This document shows, one piece after another, positions 21,642-33,801 of a stretch of DNA of 64,000 nucleotides. Position numbers and translations under genes: made by a program. The first letter of the stretch is position 1. Every line of letters begins with the position of its first letter. The notes beneath the pieces were generated by a model. It saw only the letters and a program-made list of their open reading frames with translations, was not told where the DNA came from and searched no databases. The DNA is from Corylus avellana (taxonomy: Eukaryota > Streptophyta > Magnoliopsida > Fagales > Betulaceae): contig NC_081542.1 of assembly GCF_901000735.1 (NCBI RefSeq), positions 15,787,577 to 15,851,576 of the forward strand. The letters run 5' to 3'.

Positions 21642-24600
21642 TCATGAGCCATCATCAAGGATGGTGAAGAATAATAGCTCCTGGACAAAATCGCATCTCC
21701 TTGCCTTCTCCATTTGGTCCTTGTCTGATAAAGCATTTAGTTGAGAATTTCTGCGATCGAAATGCACTATTAGTTTTGCATACAGCAAGTGAAGATCTAT
21801 CAGTACTAGAAAATGTTAAAATATCTTAGCAAAATCATTCTCCACACATACTGTAACAGCATCAGTGCAAAATACTGAAGGATCCAAAAAAATATCAAGA
21901 CTCACATGTAAATCCAGAAAGGCAAACACTCACATTGGTCATTTATGAGTCCACTAGGAATCTTACAAAGAAACACCACAATCTGTACTTACGTATAAAT
22001 TCATATCATGTTACAACCCATTGAAATGCTAGCCCTCTCTGTGCTATATTCCAAAAGACTAGTCACTATTGAGACTTTCTGCCAACAAAATTCCACCTAG
22101 TACACACTAAACAAGACCAAGTCTTGTGACAAAACAATTTTTCGAATCGCAAAGAAACATAAAAGAATAGAATAAAAATAAGCCAATTATACACGACATC
22201 AAAATTTATGTGGTTCGGCTTAACAAGCCTATATCCACAAGTGGAGACAATCGGGAGAAAATTCCACAATCAAAAGATGAAATGCAAAGAATTGTAAAGA
22301 GAAAACCACTCAAAACTCAAACTCACGTCACACCCAAATCAATCTCCCACAGAAGAAGATTATGACAAAAGAGAAAAACTCTCTTAGTACCCCCGTGCGG
22401 CATCACAACACTACACACAAGTGTGAAAACCTAAGACGTGTGGCTCAACTCTCTCACGTTCTCTCTATGGCTCAAGTCTTTGAAGCCTTGGGGAGATCTT
22501 TGAATGAGATCATAATATAACATATTAGGACACCACACAACCTAAAATTTTAAGCTAATGAGTTTGAACCCAATTGTGTTATAATAAGTTATTAACCACC
22601 CGTTCTTATGATATGTTTACAATGTGAAACTTGCTACACGATCTGCCTTTGGCCTTTCCACCAACTTTGGAAAGAACGGAAGCAGAACCTGAACGCATCA
22701 GGTTCTTACAAAATATCCATCTAAAATTGGATTTATCAACTGGTCCATTCCCCGTATTGTTTCTTTAAATATTTCTACTTCCCACTTGCCAAACAATCAT
22801 AGCATATACGATAGTCTTGATGACAGGGGCAGTATGCTCTGCTTCCAATGGTCCACATCAAACTTCTAGACATATCCAACTTTTCTTCTTTTTCATCGTT
22901 CACTTGATAATGATCAAATATGTCATTTTAAGAGCATTATCTCAATATTTGGCATTCTATACATCTCCAACTTTTCTTCTACTTTTGACTGTTCACTGGT
23001 GATCATAATATTTATTGTTCATATTGGTTTCTCTCGCTATTGGAGCATTAGCATTCCAGTCTCTTAACCATTTGCTTCCCTATCAACTATGACACCGCTA
23101 ACATGAATTATGAGAAACCTTCACTCAAAGTGTGCAGTGAATCAAACTTCCCCCCTCCCTTTGAGGTATATTCATTGGTTCACATAGCATTTAGTCTCCA
23201 TACACAAGCTTTTTTCCCATTCTATTTATTTCCTTCTTGATGAATTAAATCTGTCTCTTCATAATTTCTGCGTTTCTACTCTTTCAGACCTTTTGAATCT
23301 CTATCCACTAAATTTAGTATGCTTACTTCATTACAGTTTCCCTGCCTCTCATAATCAGGTTATATATCTTCTCCAAGATGTAAACCCTATCAAATGACAT
23401 TGACAACCACTTCATTCAAAAACTATTGGCAGACACCACAATTTAGAAAACAGGCATCAAAACAAAAAAGACGGTGTTACAACCCATACTCAACCATCTT
23501 GCTTGCTGCACAGATTCTAGTTTCTTAGTTGATTAAAGACACCATACAAAACAACATGAATGTATCAATCAATGAGTAGTGGCAGTCAGTTATACCTTTC
23601 TGAAATTGGCTCATCTGAGTTCTCATCCTCTATGCTTACTTCAGTGGAAGAATCAGGCTGTATACTTTCAGACTCGTCAACAGCAGGCGCATTGTAAATA
23701 AATGACAGCAGTGGATCAGGTGCCATCTTAGAGGTAGAAACCACAGAAGATGACCCAGTGGGAAAAGATCGGAAATGTCCATCCTGAAACTCCTTTCTTG
23801 AAAAAGAAAGGGTTGAATAAGACTCACCCTTACAGAGTTTTAATTTGTGCCAACTGTAATCCAAAGTCAAGGAAACCAGAGCATAATACCGACTTATCAT
23901 CACATCCTATTAAAAAAATAAGGACTAGGAGAAAAGTACTAAACAAATTCTAATGAAGAAAAATGGTGAGAAAACTTGATGTGTAATAAATAAGGAAACA
24001 CATGAGCAATAAATCTTGAAAGGTCATAACATGAGACTAATCTCAAAGTCAAATAAGAAAATGAAGGATATCTTAGAAATGTTTCCATGCTGTGTTGTTA
24101 TGTGCCCAACCATATTCATCCCCACTCTTGTAGCACAAATCGGACATACCTACAAACAAAAGTAGTGCCAATCATAACGACTGTAATTTGTAAAGCATAA
24201 TTAGAGTTCAGAAAGGCTATTAAAAACCATTGATTAACGCTCAAAACCATTACATATTAAGTCGTATCCATGCCCTGGAACTGCTAAGCAGCGAACTATC
24301 AGGTTGATTTCAAGGTAAGATTAATCCATTTGAGGTTTCTCATTTTGTGTCTGACATTCCACATCACATAAATAGAACCCCACCGAAATTATAGGCCATT
24401 GTGTACCCTGCCTCAACTCAACTATAACTTTATATAAATTTTTCCTTTCAGGATTTATAAGCAAAGACCTTCTCTGGCATGATAACATCTCTAGGTTAAC
24501 CTCTCAAGAAAATCAGTATTGAGCCTCACTGTTTCTGCTTTCTTTTTAAAAAAAACTGATGTTCTTCTCTGGCACTATAACATCTCTAGGTTAATTCCTC

Positions 24601-25953
24601 TTACAGAAAATCAGCATAGAGGCTTACTGTCTTCTTTCTGTTATAGAAAGGCTGATATTCATATTTAGACAAAAGTCTAGGTAATCACATAATTTCAAAT
24701 AGAGTAACTACAGTAGGGTAACTATAAGTCAGAACTACAGAAAGGTGGTTAAAGGGTCCATAGTAGGAATGGAATATTACATATCAGGTATAATTTAGTG
24801 ACAGGAGTGCATGAGCCAACAGTGAGAACAAGTAGTCATGAGATATCTAAAAGTGCTATAGTCTAATACCTCATGCATAATGAGAAGGCGATTGCAAGTT
24901 AAAATGCTCACATGCTGGCTAGAAGTGGTTCTAGATCATTGAGTGATGATCGAAATCATGCAAAGGAAATTTATGAGATAGCTATAAGGTAACCTGTGCT
25001 TTAAGGAAGCAAAGTTGGGTAGCAGTCAACAAATAACATTCTCATAGCATGAGCTAAACAAAAATGAGAGTATCGAGGATGATCATAAACTACGTAAGGA
25101 TTGAAAGCATTTGTGAGACACTTAAGGTTGCAGTAAAGGTCAACACGAAGAAACTTCGTCTAAGTTGGTTTAAATGTGTTCAATGTAGATTTTGCGTTGG
25201 CAAGTATTGGAGGCAGGCCGAAAAAAAAAAAAAAAATCAGCAGAGGAAGACACCATGGCCACAAACTTCACAAAGAATTGGATAAGCCTAAACCGCAGAA
25301 ACGGATTCATATACCAATCCCCCAAATGGTCGAGATATAACGCTTTAAGTTAAATACATGTAGCTAGACATGGTCTCTCAGTTAATCACTACTTCAATCC
25401 CATCAGCAAACAAATAATTACGAAAAAGAGTAATATCGACAATTATATTATACAATATATCTGATCAACTCTCTGAAACAGCAAAAGCATGAAAAGGAAA
25501 TAAACAAACCCAAAGCAAATGAAAGGTTATTAAAATAATTACATGTGATGCATTTGCTAATACTAGCAATTTACATAGCCTAATAGTAACTAGAACAACA
25601 TAATCAGATAAGAATTACGTACCCCAGCATTTGCTTCTATAGGATGCTCCTCATCAATATGGCAGAACAGCCCAACCAAATCAAAATCCTCTGGACAAAA
25701 TGGGCATGGATGCTCCGTTTTTAACTCATCGTCCCCTTCAAACTCATCCAAATCTATACAAAGATCTGGTTCAACACCCAACACAATCAGCCCACCATTA
25801 TAAAATCCCACTCCATAAAAACCAACGACAAAAACTGAAAAAAGAAAAAGAAAGATTGAAACTTTGAGGCTAACCAGATTGAGACTCAGTAGTTGACTGG
25901 TGGTAGTTCCTTGAAGCAATAGAAACATCAAAGCTCCAAGCATCATCCTCCAT
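21642..25953 (-). CDS. Di19 family (drought-induced 19) zinc-finger protein, five exons
   Basis: Exons in coding order: 25953-25875, 25765-25623, 24149-24072, 23855-23596 and 21750-21642. They join in frame to 222 residues, the usual Di19 length. The start MEDDAWSFDVSIASRNYHQS is family-typical, as is DLDEFEGDDELKTEHPCPFC. Two Cys/His zinc-finger-like units follow each other: CPFC...CHIDEEH (about 44-65) and CPIC...HITTQH (about 76-98). The C-terminal Di19 block LSDKDQMEKARRCDFVQELL lies in exon 5. Di19 proteins are nuclear and stress-linked, and some bind promoters. Intron 3 (24071-23856) starts ATATCCTTC and ends TTAC, with TTCCTTGAC before its 3' end, matching a U12-type AT-AC intron; no GT-AG choice keeps the frame. 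Introns 2 and 4 contain retroelement debris. The gene converges on the Myb/SANT-like gene and diverges from SYP4. Confidence 0.9.
22080..22620 (-). mobile_element. LTR-retroelement remnant in Di19 intron 4
   Basis: The segment contains ATGTGGTTCGGC...ATATCCAC, a block common in plant retroelement LTRs. On the minus strand AAACTCATTAGCTTAAAATT is followed by GTGTCCTAATATG, which resembles the end of a Copia-type LTR and a decayed primer-binding region. No ORF survives and the ends are not defined. Confidence 0.45.
24990..25195 (+). pseudogene. Decayed LINE reverse-transcriptase tail in Di19 intron 2
   Basis: The plus-strand translation, with stops, follows a pattern common in plant LINE-derived RT tails: WVAVNK-stop-HSHSMS-stop-TKMRVSRM, then KLRLSWFKCVQC, comparable to 'CWA.K.QH...MSV.EMR.LRWM' and 'RLRWFGHVQ'. 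It lies antisense to Di19. Recognition is from memory of the motif spacing, with several substitutions. Confidence 0.45.
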
Positions 25954-26610
25954 TAAATTTCACTAACAAAAAATGTCGGATTTTGCAAATTACAGTGAAC
26001 ACCAAGCTCTTCTTAGTGCTATTTATATGGGGTTTGCTTGCTCAACCGAGTTAGACACCGGGAAGAAACAAGGGAATTTCGGATTGTGAACGTTGCTTGG
26101 ATTCTTAGCGGACACGAATTCACACTAAGAAATGCCTTCAGACTCGCGCTTATTTACGGAAACTACCCTCAACTACCTTGGACCGATGATTCTGGATGGG
26201 AACCTTCTGGACTTCAATTGTCCCCAAAACTTCAGTTATATTACAGCATTACCACAGTTTAGCTCCTGAAATGCGTGTCCGTACTGGAGTTATTATCGTC
26301 TTATTAGTTTGTTTTGTCGACTTCTGTTTTTCTCCCGGGAAATTTGTTGGAACCCCCGGGCGGCCCAGTTGAAAACCACTAGCCCAATTGGATTCCAGGA
26401 CCATGAAGCAATGGATTATGGGCCCAGCTGTACGGAAACGCGCAAAAGCGGCGGTTTGGTTTTCGAAGCCTTTTCGTGTCTGAGTGAACCCTCGGAATGT
26501 GAATTCCCAGAAGTTTCAATCCCTGGAAATTCATTTCCTTACTGTCAAATTCTAAATCCAGAAAAAGTCCGGAGCTTTCGAATTTCAACTCATAGGTTTG
26601 TTGAACTTCG
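25954..26610. promoter_or_regulatory. 657-bp divergent interval between Di19 and SYP4
   Basis: The two start codons face away from each other across this interval, so it must hold both 5' UTRs and both promoters. It has few simple repeats and no recognisable element. Short open frames across it on both strands (about 26038-26262 and 26379-26744) overlap the UTRs and are not credited. Confidence 0.55.
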
Positions 26611-28494
26611 ATGGCGACGAGGAATCGTACAGCGATGTACAGAAAGCACAGAGACGCCGTGAAGAGCGTGCGAGCTCCGTTGTCTTCGTCGGCGTCCGGT
26701 TCGGGTGGTCCGGTTATCGAAATGGCTTCGCTTCTGAGTTCCAATCGGTCGTCTTATACTCCTCTTAGCACAGAAGATCCAGGTCCTTCAAGGTAGGCCT
26801 CTCGTTGTTTGTTTCCTTTCTTTCTCTCTCTCTCTCTCTCTCTCTGTTTTGTTTTGTTTTGTTTCCTTTATTTGTTGTTTGGTTGGTGAGAAAGTGGAGG
26901 ATAATAATTGAAAGGGAACGAAAGGTTGAGTCATTGAGATTTTGATTGATTCTGTTGGTGATGACAGAGGATCAACCCTACTCAATTCAGTTATATAGTT
27001 TTTCCTTTTTGATTGATTGTGAACAGCGAGCGGAATGGTTATGTTAGTGTCGGTTGATTGGAGGTTTGGAAATTTAGTTTCTTTTTCCTGTATTTTCTGA
27101 GCTGCCAAACAAAGCCTATGTGTATTTCTTGTCGTACTTGATTTGTTGGAAGGTTGCTTACTATGGAAAATTGGAGGGCGAAATATGGTTTAAGGATGTG
27201 ATAAAGGGAGAATTGGTGTTTTATGATTAAATAATCCGTGCCTATGCATGTGAAATTTTCCAAATCGGGAGAGTTTAGAATGAAGTGAGTGGAAAGGGCA
27301 GGTGAGAGTAAATGCTTCCTGGTTAAATTTAAAATGACGATGATATTTGGGAATTACTTGATATTGTAGTGATTCAACAGACACTTGGACTCCATTCTCC
27401 ACCTCATCTGTCCATTAAATTGTTGTGATTGACCATTTATCTCTACATATTGGTTGTTGTGGAAGGGCTCGTTATCACTTTGTTAGGATATAAAGGTTAT
27501 GGGAAACTTTGGATTAGGAAGAAAGCTCATGCTCTTATCTGAGTAAAGTATGAACTTATTCAGACTTTTGCACTGATTTCATATGTATTTGATATTAGCA
27601 TGTATCAGAATGCAATTGTAAGAAAGCAAATTGAACCATTTTGGCTGAGTGGGTGGCTCCTTATGGGTTGGAAGTGGCAAAGATATTCGGTGGAAAAACC
27701 GAGTCAAGGGAGAGTGGGAGCTACTATAGAGTGTCTGCGTATCTACTTAAGGATTCATACACTCACAGGTTTAATGTCTGGCTTCTGAATCTGTTTCCTT
27801 TATTCTGTGATTTGTTTTTTTGAAGCATCTTCCATTGGCCTTTTAGTTTATCGCCGTGATATACTTTACATTTGTGCACATGCACATTTAAGTCATGTTT
27901 AAATCTCAAGTTTGCCTTGTAGAAGCCATATTCAAGTTTGCAATACTCAAACTTGTGTTTTGAAAATGTATAAATCTTCCTAATTGTGGAACTCATATTC
28001 TTGGTGCAGTGGGGATGCATTTACTGTGGGTCTACCACCAGCTTGGGTGGATGATTCTGAAGAAGTGGCTGCCAATATACAACAGGCTCGGGTCAAAATG
28101 GCTGAGTTAGTCAAGGCTCATGCCAAGGCTCTAATGCCCTCATTTGGAGATGGCAAAGAAGATCAACATATGATTGAGGCTCTTACCCTAGATATTACAG
28201 GTATATTGAGGAGGTCAGAGAAGAGATTACAGAAACTTTCTGCAAGTGGGTCTGCTGAGGACTCAAACATTAGGAAAAATGTACAGGTAAGTTTTAAGGG
28301 CCAGTGTACTCTCCAAAGAAAATTTTACATGTTTTTTTTGTTAACATTGATGCCATATAATTTTAGATTTATTCTCTCTTGGGGTTTCATCATTACTTTG
28401 TTTTATATTGCAGTTAATATTGTAAAAGTTGCTGAATATTAGTTAGTATTTTATATTAATGGAACAGATAGATTTAATTTTTCCCATGTTTGAC

Positions 28495-28546
<52 letters not shown>

Positions 28547-30274
28547 AGGGAATAATGGATTGCTGCCTTAGTGCAATGCCTATGCTGTTGTAGTTCGATT
28601 TAAGTAATTTTTTTTTTTTTTTACTTCATACACTCCAACATGTACACATTTTTTTTAATAACGTGTGTTTCTGTCTCCAAAACATCCCACCCCATTTTTC
28701 GTCTAGGATTTTTTAATGGAAGGGACGAAGGGGGTGGGGTTTTTTAAGTGATTCCCCAAACATGTATGCAATTTTGGAACCGGTTTTTGTTTTATAGCTC
28801 CTTTGGGTCTCATGTATTATGTATACTTCCCATGTAGTCAAGTTGCCTGTCCTTTGTCATGTTTCATTAGAATTTTACTTGCAAAAGGGGAAAGAAGGAT
28901 TCATGCATTTATGATATGTAGATTTATGATCACATTTTTTTTTTTTTTTTTGGTTTTTTTTCCAATGGAACGACTCACTTTTGAATATTCTTCTGACAGC
29001 GTTCTCTTGCAACAGACCTTCAGAACCTTTCCATGGACCTCCGGAGAAAACAGTCAACATATTTGAAACGTCTGCAGCAGCAAAAAGAGGTCTGTGTATT
29101 ATATACTTGTTGGCCTGTGAATAATGTATTTTTAACTTGTATCAAGAATATGCGGTCAATCTGGCTGCTGAAACCTATTGAAATCTGTTCTCCATACTTG
29201 GCTATCATTGGGTGCTTGGTTCAAGTTCGTGCAAATTCTCTTCTTCTTTCCTTGTGATTGTGTATTGTTGGTTTTCTTTTCTAAAATTGATCTCTGATTT
29301 ATTGTGACTTGATATTTGATTCACTTAATAGCTCAAGAATTAGTTGTTGCTTTTATCCTTCATGTATTATTTATTTATTTAGCTATTCATATTTTGTGCT
29401 GTAGGGATCTGATGGGGTTGATTTGGAGATGAACATGAGTGGAAACAAATCGAGATTAGAAGATGATGAATTTAATGACATAGTATGCTCTTTCCTCTTT
29501 ATGGCTTACTTTCAGTAGGATGGACATGGGAAATATCTACCTCTGAAATGGGTTGTTGATAGATTAAACCATTTTTATCTCTTTGATAATATAGTTTGCT
29601 GTTTGATGAACCCAGAGTATGAATGCGTATCAAATGAGAAAGCTAAAAAAGAGTGAGCAAATCACAGAGGAAAGGGACAGAGAGATCCAACAGGTAAGTG
29701 AAGGTGCTTGATCTATTGTCTGAAAAATTGACCTCTTTGTTCATTAAAATTTAAAAGAAGCTTGTCGTAGGTTGTGCAATCAGTGAACGACCTTGCTCAA
29801 ATCATGAAGGACCTCTCAGTTCTTGTAATAGACCAGGTCAAAGCTACAACCTTGTATTATGTCATGGACAGACTTAACAAAACAGATTTACTAATGAAGT
29901 TCATATCTTAGCAGGGCACAATTGTTGATCGGATAGACTACAACATTCAGACTGTTGCTGTATCAGTTGAGGAGGGTTTTAAACAGCTCCAGAAGGTTCT
30001 TTCTTTCTCTCTGGCTCAAACACATAAACCAGCCATCAATTCGTTCTAAAATATGGTTATTTTTTTGCTAAACTTGATATATCAATTAAATCAATGGTGT
30101 TGCTGGTGTGTAAATAGTTGGCTATTATTCGGAACAGTCATGCTTAGTGTCTTGCAATTGCAGGCAGAGAGAACACAGAAGAAAGGTGGAATGGTGAAGT
30201 GTGCAACAGTGCTTGTTATCATGTGCTTCATCATGCTAGTCCTCTTGATGCTCAAGGAGATTTTCTTAACCTAA
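26611..30274 (+). CDS. SYP4: Qa-SNARE syntaxin of the SYP4 group (SYP41/42/43)
   Basis: Exons: 26611-26792, 28010-28286, 29000-29089, 29405-29482, 29616-29693, 29771-29836, 29915-29995 and 30164-30274; 320 residues in frame. SYP4 syntaxins act at the trans-Golgi network/early endosome in vesicle fusion, secretion and vacuolar sorting. The N-terminus MATRNRTAMYRKHRDAVKSVRAP and LPPAWVDDSEE are group-specific. An Habc-type helical region follows (about 70-185). The SNARE motif spans about 225-287, with the zero-layer Gln in VLVIDQGTIVDRIDYNI (about residue 257, at the exon 6/7 junction). A C-terminal membrane anchor (CATVLVIMCFIMLVLLML) ends the protein. Most internal introns are phase 0. The exon 6 donor (CAG|GTCAAA) is weak. 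I cannot tell which of SYP41, 42 or 43 is the closest match. Confidence 0.93.
28497..28545. repeat. (TA)n microsatellite in SYP4 intron 2
   Basis: About 24 uninterrupted TA units. A length polymorphism is likely. Confidence 0.95.
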
Positions 30275-30539
30275 TGACAATCTTGCCCGCTAGTTAAAAT
30301 GTGCAGTCGTGTTTGTTCATAACGGAGAGGGAAAAAAAAATTGAGAAATTTTTATTGGAAAATTATTGTAAATACATTGATAAGATTGTTACGAGAGGGG
30401 ACTGTTTAAAATTAGGACAATTTTGCCCCACCATTTGGCCTTACCTGTTTCTAGAGGCAGGGTTATAATTTTCATAAGGCCTTCGAATATGAATGCGGGG
30501 CACATGTCTCACCTTGTGAGGACATCTCTGTACCAACTT

Positions 30540-30665
30540 CTTCATAATGATTTTTCAAACTAGAGTAATGCTAGTGATGATTTTCGTATATTTAAAATAT
30601 GTCACGGTAGCTAGTGTGAAATGAGTGTTATAAATGAGTGAAAAGTAATATTACTCTTTAAACTA
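30540..30665. repeat. Short foldback, GAGTAATGCTA family
   Basis: AGAGTAATGCTAG near 30564 is inverted against TAATATTACTCT near 30646, with weak pairing between. It is a small or decayed relative of the MITE family at 13105 and 35810, lying just after SYP4. Confidence 0.4.
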
Positions 30666-31110
30666 ATAGAAAGGCAAAGGCATGCAAGTGCATTGGGAAA
30701 CAACCAACGCTTCTCTAGCTCTCCATCCTCCAATAGCTCCTCCTCCTCTCGAGGTTCCTTCTCCAACTATGGTCGTGGCAACTATGGGCGTGGACAAGAT
30801 ACTTTGTAACAATTTAATCTCATAGTCAACTCGCAAGCAGTCCACTATTTTTGGGTCAAGTACAGATACTGAATATCGTGTTTTAACCAATACAACTGCA
30901 TAACTTGTTTGGTTACTCTACACACATTGTTGTGATAATATTGGCACCACTTACCTTTCAGCTAATCCGGCTTTTCATGCACGTACAAAGATCAAGTGGC
31001 TTATGCACTCTTGTTTCTCCTCATTAATTTTTAACCTTAACATATGTACACAAGGAACTAAGAGTCCAAATTCTACTACACATTCAGTAACAGCCGTTCA
31101 AAAAAACTTC

Positions 31111-31340
31111 TGCAATAAGTAATCAAAGCGAGAAGAATTTAAGTCAACGTCAAACTCCAAATCTTACAAAGAAAGGAAAAAATCTTTTGCAATAAGTAAT
31201 CAAAGTGAAAAGAATCCAAGTCAACATCAAACTTCAAACTCCAAATCTTACAAAGAAAGGAAAAAATCTTTTGCAATAAGTAATCAAAGTGAAAAGAATC
31301 CAAGTCAACATCAAACTCCAAATCTTACAAAGAAAGGATA
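31111..31340. repeat. Three-unit 77/84-bp minisatellite
   Basis: TGCAATAAGTAATCAAAG starts at 31111, 31188 and 31272. Units 1 and 2 are 77 bp apart and units 2 and 3 are 84 bp apart, because unit 2 repeats CTTCAAA. The frames across it are only repeats of the same peptide and are not a gene. Confidence 0.9.
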
Positions 31341-31478
31341 GCTTCAAGAAGTGTTTTTGTAATGAAAATTTTACACATTTATCTATTGTCCATTTTTTAT
31401 GTTTTTTTTTTTTTTGTAAATTTATCATTGAATATGTATGACTCACATGTACGGATCTCACAGATTCAATGGTGGATT

Positions 31479-32350
31479 CACTACAAAAAAAGCATGAATT
31501 TCTAACTATTCGTTTTTAATGTGTCAGTATTAACATGTGTCGGACTTTAAAAATAAGGGTGTCATTAATTGAGATTTTTTGACGTGTCACTGTTTGCCAC
31601 GTCACTAATTGGTGACGTGGCAAAAGTACCACGTCAATACTCTTTTTTGACGTGTCATGTTTTGGCACGTCCCCTTTTGTTTAGGTGTCAAAACTGCCAT
31701 GTCAAAAAATTAATTGACGTGGTACTACTACCACGTCAACAATTTTTTTGGCATGGTAGTAGTGACACGTCAATAAAGTTTTTGATGTGGCACTATTGCC
31801 ACATCAGTAAAAGGTGACATGTCCCTTTCTGACATGTCACATTTTTTCTAACGTGTCACACGTTATGACATGTCACTAAATAGTGATGTGTCGGGCTTTC
31901 TGCCATGTCAAAAAAATTGGTCATTATTAAAATTTTATTTTTTTTGGCTCCCTCGTATATATTTTTAAAATTTTTCGGGGTTTTGCCCAAATTTTGGAGT
32001 TGACCTGATAGATAATTTACATATTTACTACAAAAGAAGTAAAGAACTATCCATCGATCCATTGTTATCAAACTATCCATCGATCCATCAAAATAACAAA
32101 TTATATATATGCATCAATTATCAACGTCAATTACAAATGTACATCAAGAAAACTATCAACAAAACCAGTTTCAAGAAACAACCAAAACTATATCTAATTA
32201 CATCAAAAAAACTATCACAAATATAATTACATAAACAAAACAGGAACAAAATATATAAGTTCACCAAATACAAAGGGCCAACCATTAATTTGCTCAATCC
32301 AAGTCAATAGCATCCTCATTTAACGACTTCGGTGCACTAGCTGCAAATGG
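31479..32350 (-). mobile_element. CACTA (En/Spm-like) transposon end with subterminal repeats
   Basis: CACTACAAAAAAAG at 31479 is the classic CACTA terminus. From 31570 to 31910 there are many copies of TGACGTGTCA/CACGTCA-type subterminal motifs in both orientations, the usual transposase-binding array. Further in, a minus-strand frame near 32295-32345 reads ASAPKSLNEDAIDLD-stop after a TTTGCAG acceptor; this may be the last exon of the transposase. No catalytic domain is visible, so the element is truncated or its interior is lost. Confidence 0.65.
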
Positions 32351-33790
32351 TAAAACAAACAATCAGCGAGCAATATCAAGATCCTAAGTCAAACACCAAA
32401 TATTTGTGTATCTCTTATGTAGAGATGGGCAAGAGACGAGCAAAAGATAGAAACTAAACATTTCTCTTCCATAATTAAGTATAGCCGTAGTTGTTGTTTA
32501 ATATACGTGTAACTATGAGTCTATGATACTTATTTTAAAGGAATTGAGAGGTCTCCACCGAGAGTGTGAGAGAGACAATTTACAAACCAATTATATGTTG
32601 AGTTTCTATAAGAAGTAATCAATGATTTAAATTACCAACTATTTGAAAATTAAGAAGATAATAAGGAAAATTTGATGAGAAAGAATGGCATAAGAGTGTG
32701 CTTTAATTAAATTGGCAAAAAAATCTTTTCTTAACACAGCTTTAAAAGCATTGTCGAAATTCAATTTTTGTACACGCAATTTTCTCAAGGGATCCTCATC
32801 TCTTGATTTAATTTCTTTTCCTCGTCTTCCCTTTTTCTATATATTTTATTGAAGAGTAAATCCAAAAACTCAAGTACTCTTATATAATTATGATATGGAG
32901 TGCTTATAAACCATTGAATTTAAGAGCCTTTTATAATAAAGGTTGATCCAAAGGTTTATGAACACTGGACATTAACCAAGTTGTACAAAAATTGTTGAGT
33001 TTGTAGCATTGCTCTTGATTGAATTCTTTGTGAATTACGTACAAGGTTTGATGAAGTTTTCCTAACCTAGTTTGGACAAAAATTTTGTCCTGAGATATGT
33101 CTCCAACACCAAAAGTGGACAAATAAGGTCTAAACCATTCTGCCTTATTGAAACCTTAATCAGAAGCATTCCTTTCTCTACAATCAACAGAGAACATTAT
33201 CACCATAATACAAGTTATAATTCATTCCTACCACATATAAGAATTCTTGTTATTAAAATTCAGGAAGCCTAAGAGAGAGGGATGCAGGGTCCACTTGGTC
33301 CAAACAACCTAAGATACCGAATCCACCTCACAAATTAAGTAGGATAAGCCTTACAATCCCCTTTCTAAAAATTTCAATAAAATTTGAATAACTAATAAAA
33401 AGTGAATCCCAATCCTTCCCGCCACCTAGTAATTATTTAATTCTAAACCAATAGAATTTTCAGCAAAAAACCGTTTACCATGACATGTATTATCAAGAAC
33501 CCCGGCCCGTTAACAAACCAATTAAATTAACGAACGTAAACCCTGGCATGCAATATCCAATAATAGGGTTTTACTAGTCTTCCAGCTGGGTTCTAGGGTT
33601 TTAGTAGAATCAAAACCCAGAAATAATAATAATAATAATAATCCCGTATCATTCATTAAAGAGCATGCAAGATATATACAGTTACCATATATAGAGAAAG
33701 ATACGTCCACATAGAGTGATCTTAAACTAGGGTTTTTTTAACCTCTTCTCTGTTACATTCTTGCTTGTCTCCGCCTCTTAATTCTCTTCT
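32350..33790. other. Intergenic and upstream region of the response regulator gene
   Basis: AT-rich, with no supported gene. An AAT repeat lies at 33622-33643. The last 100 bases are CT-rich, as expected for a 5' UTR. Confidence 0.4.
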
Positions 33791-33801
33791 GTCTGAAATT
33801 A

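Noticed and set aside
24072..24149. GT-AG alternative for Di19 intron 3
   Set aside because: The first GT after the exon (ATTAGTCTC) joined to the nearby AG gives a stop within four codons; only the AT-AC choice keeps the frame and the family sequence.
31139..31461. Minus-strand ORFs with repeated DLDSFHFDYLLQKIFSF peptide
   Set aside because: Produced by the 77/84-bp tandem repeat and not by a gene.
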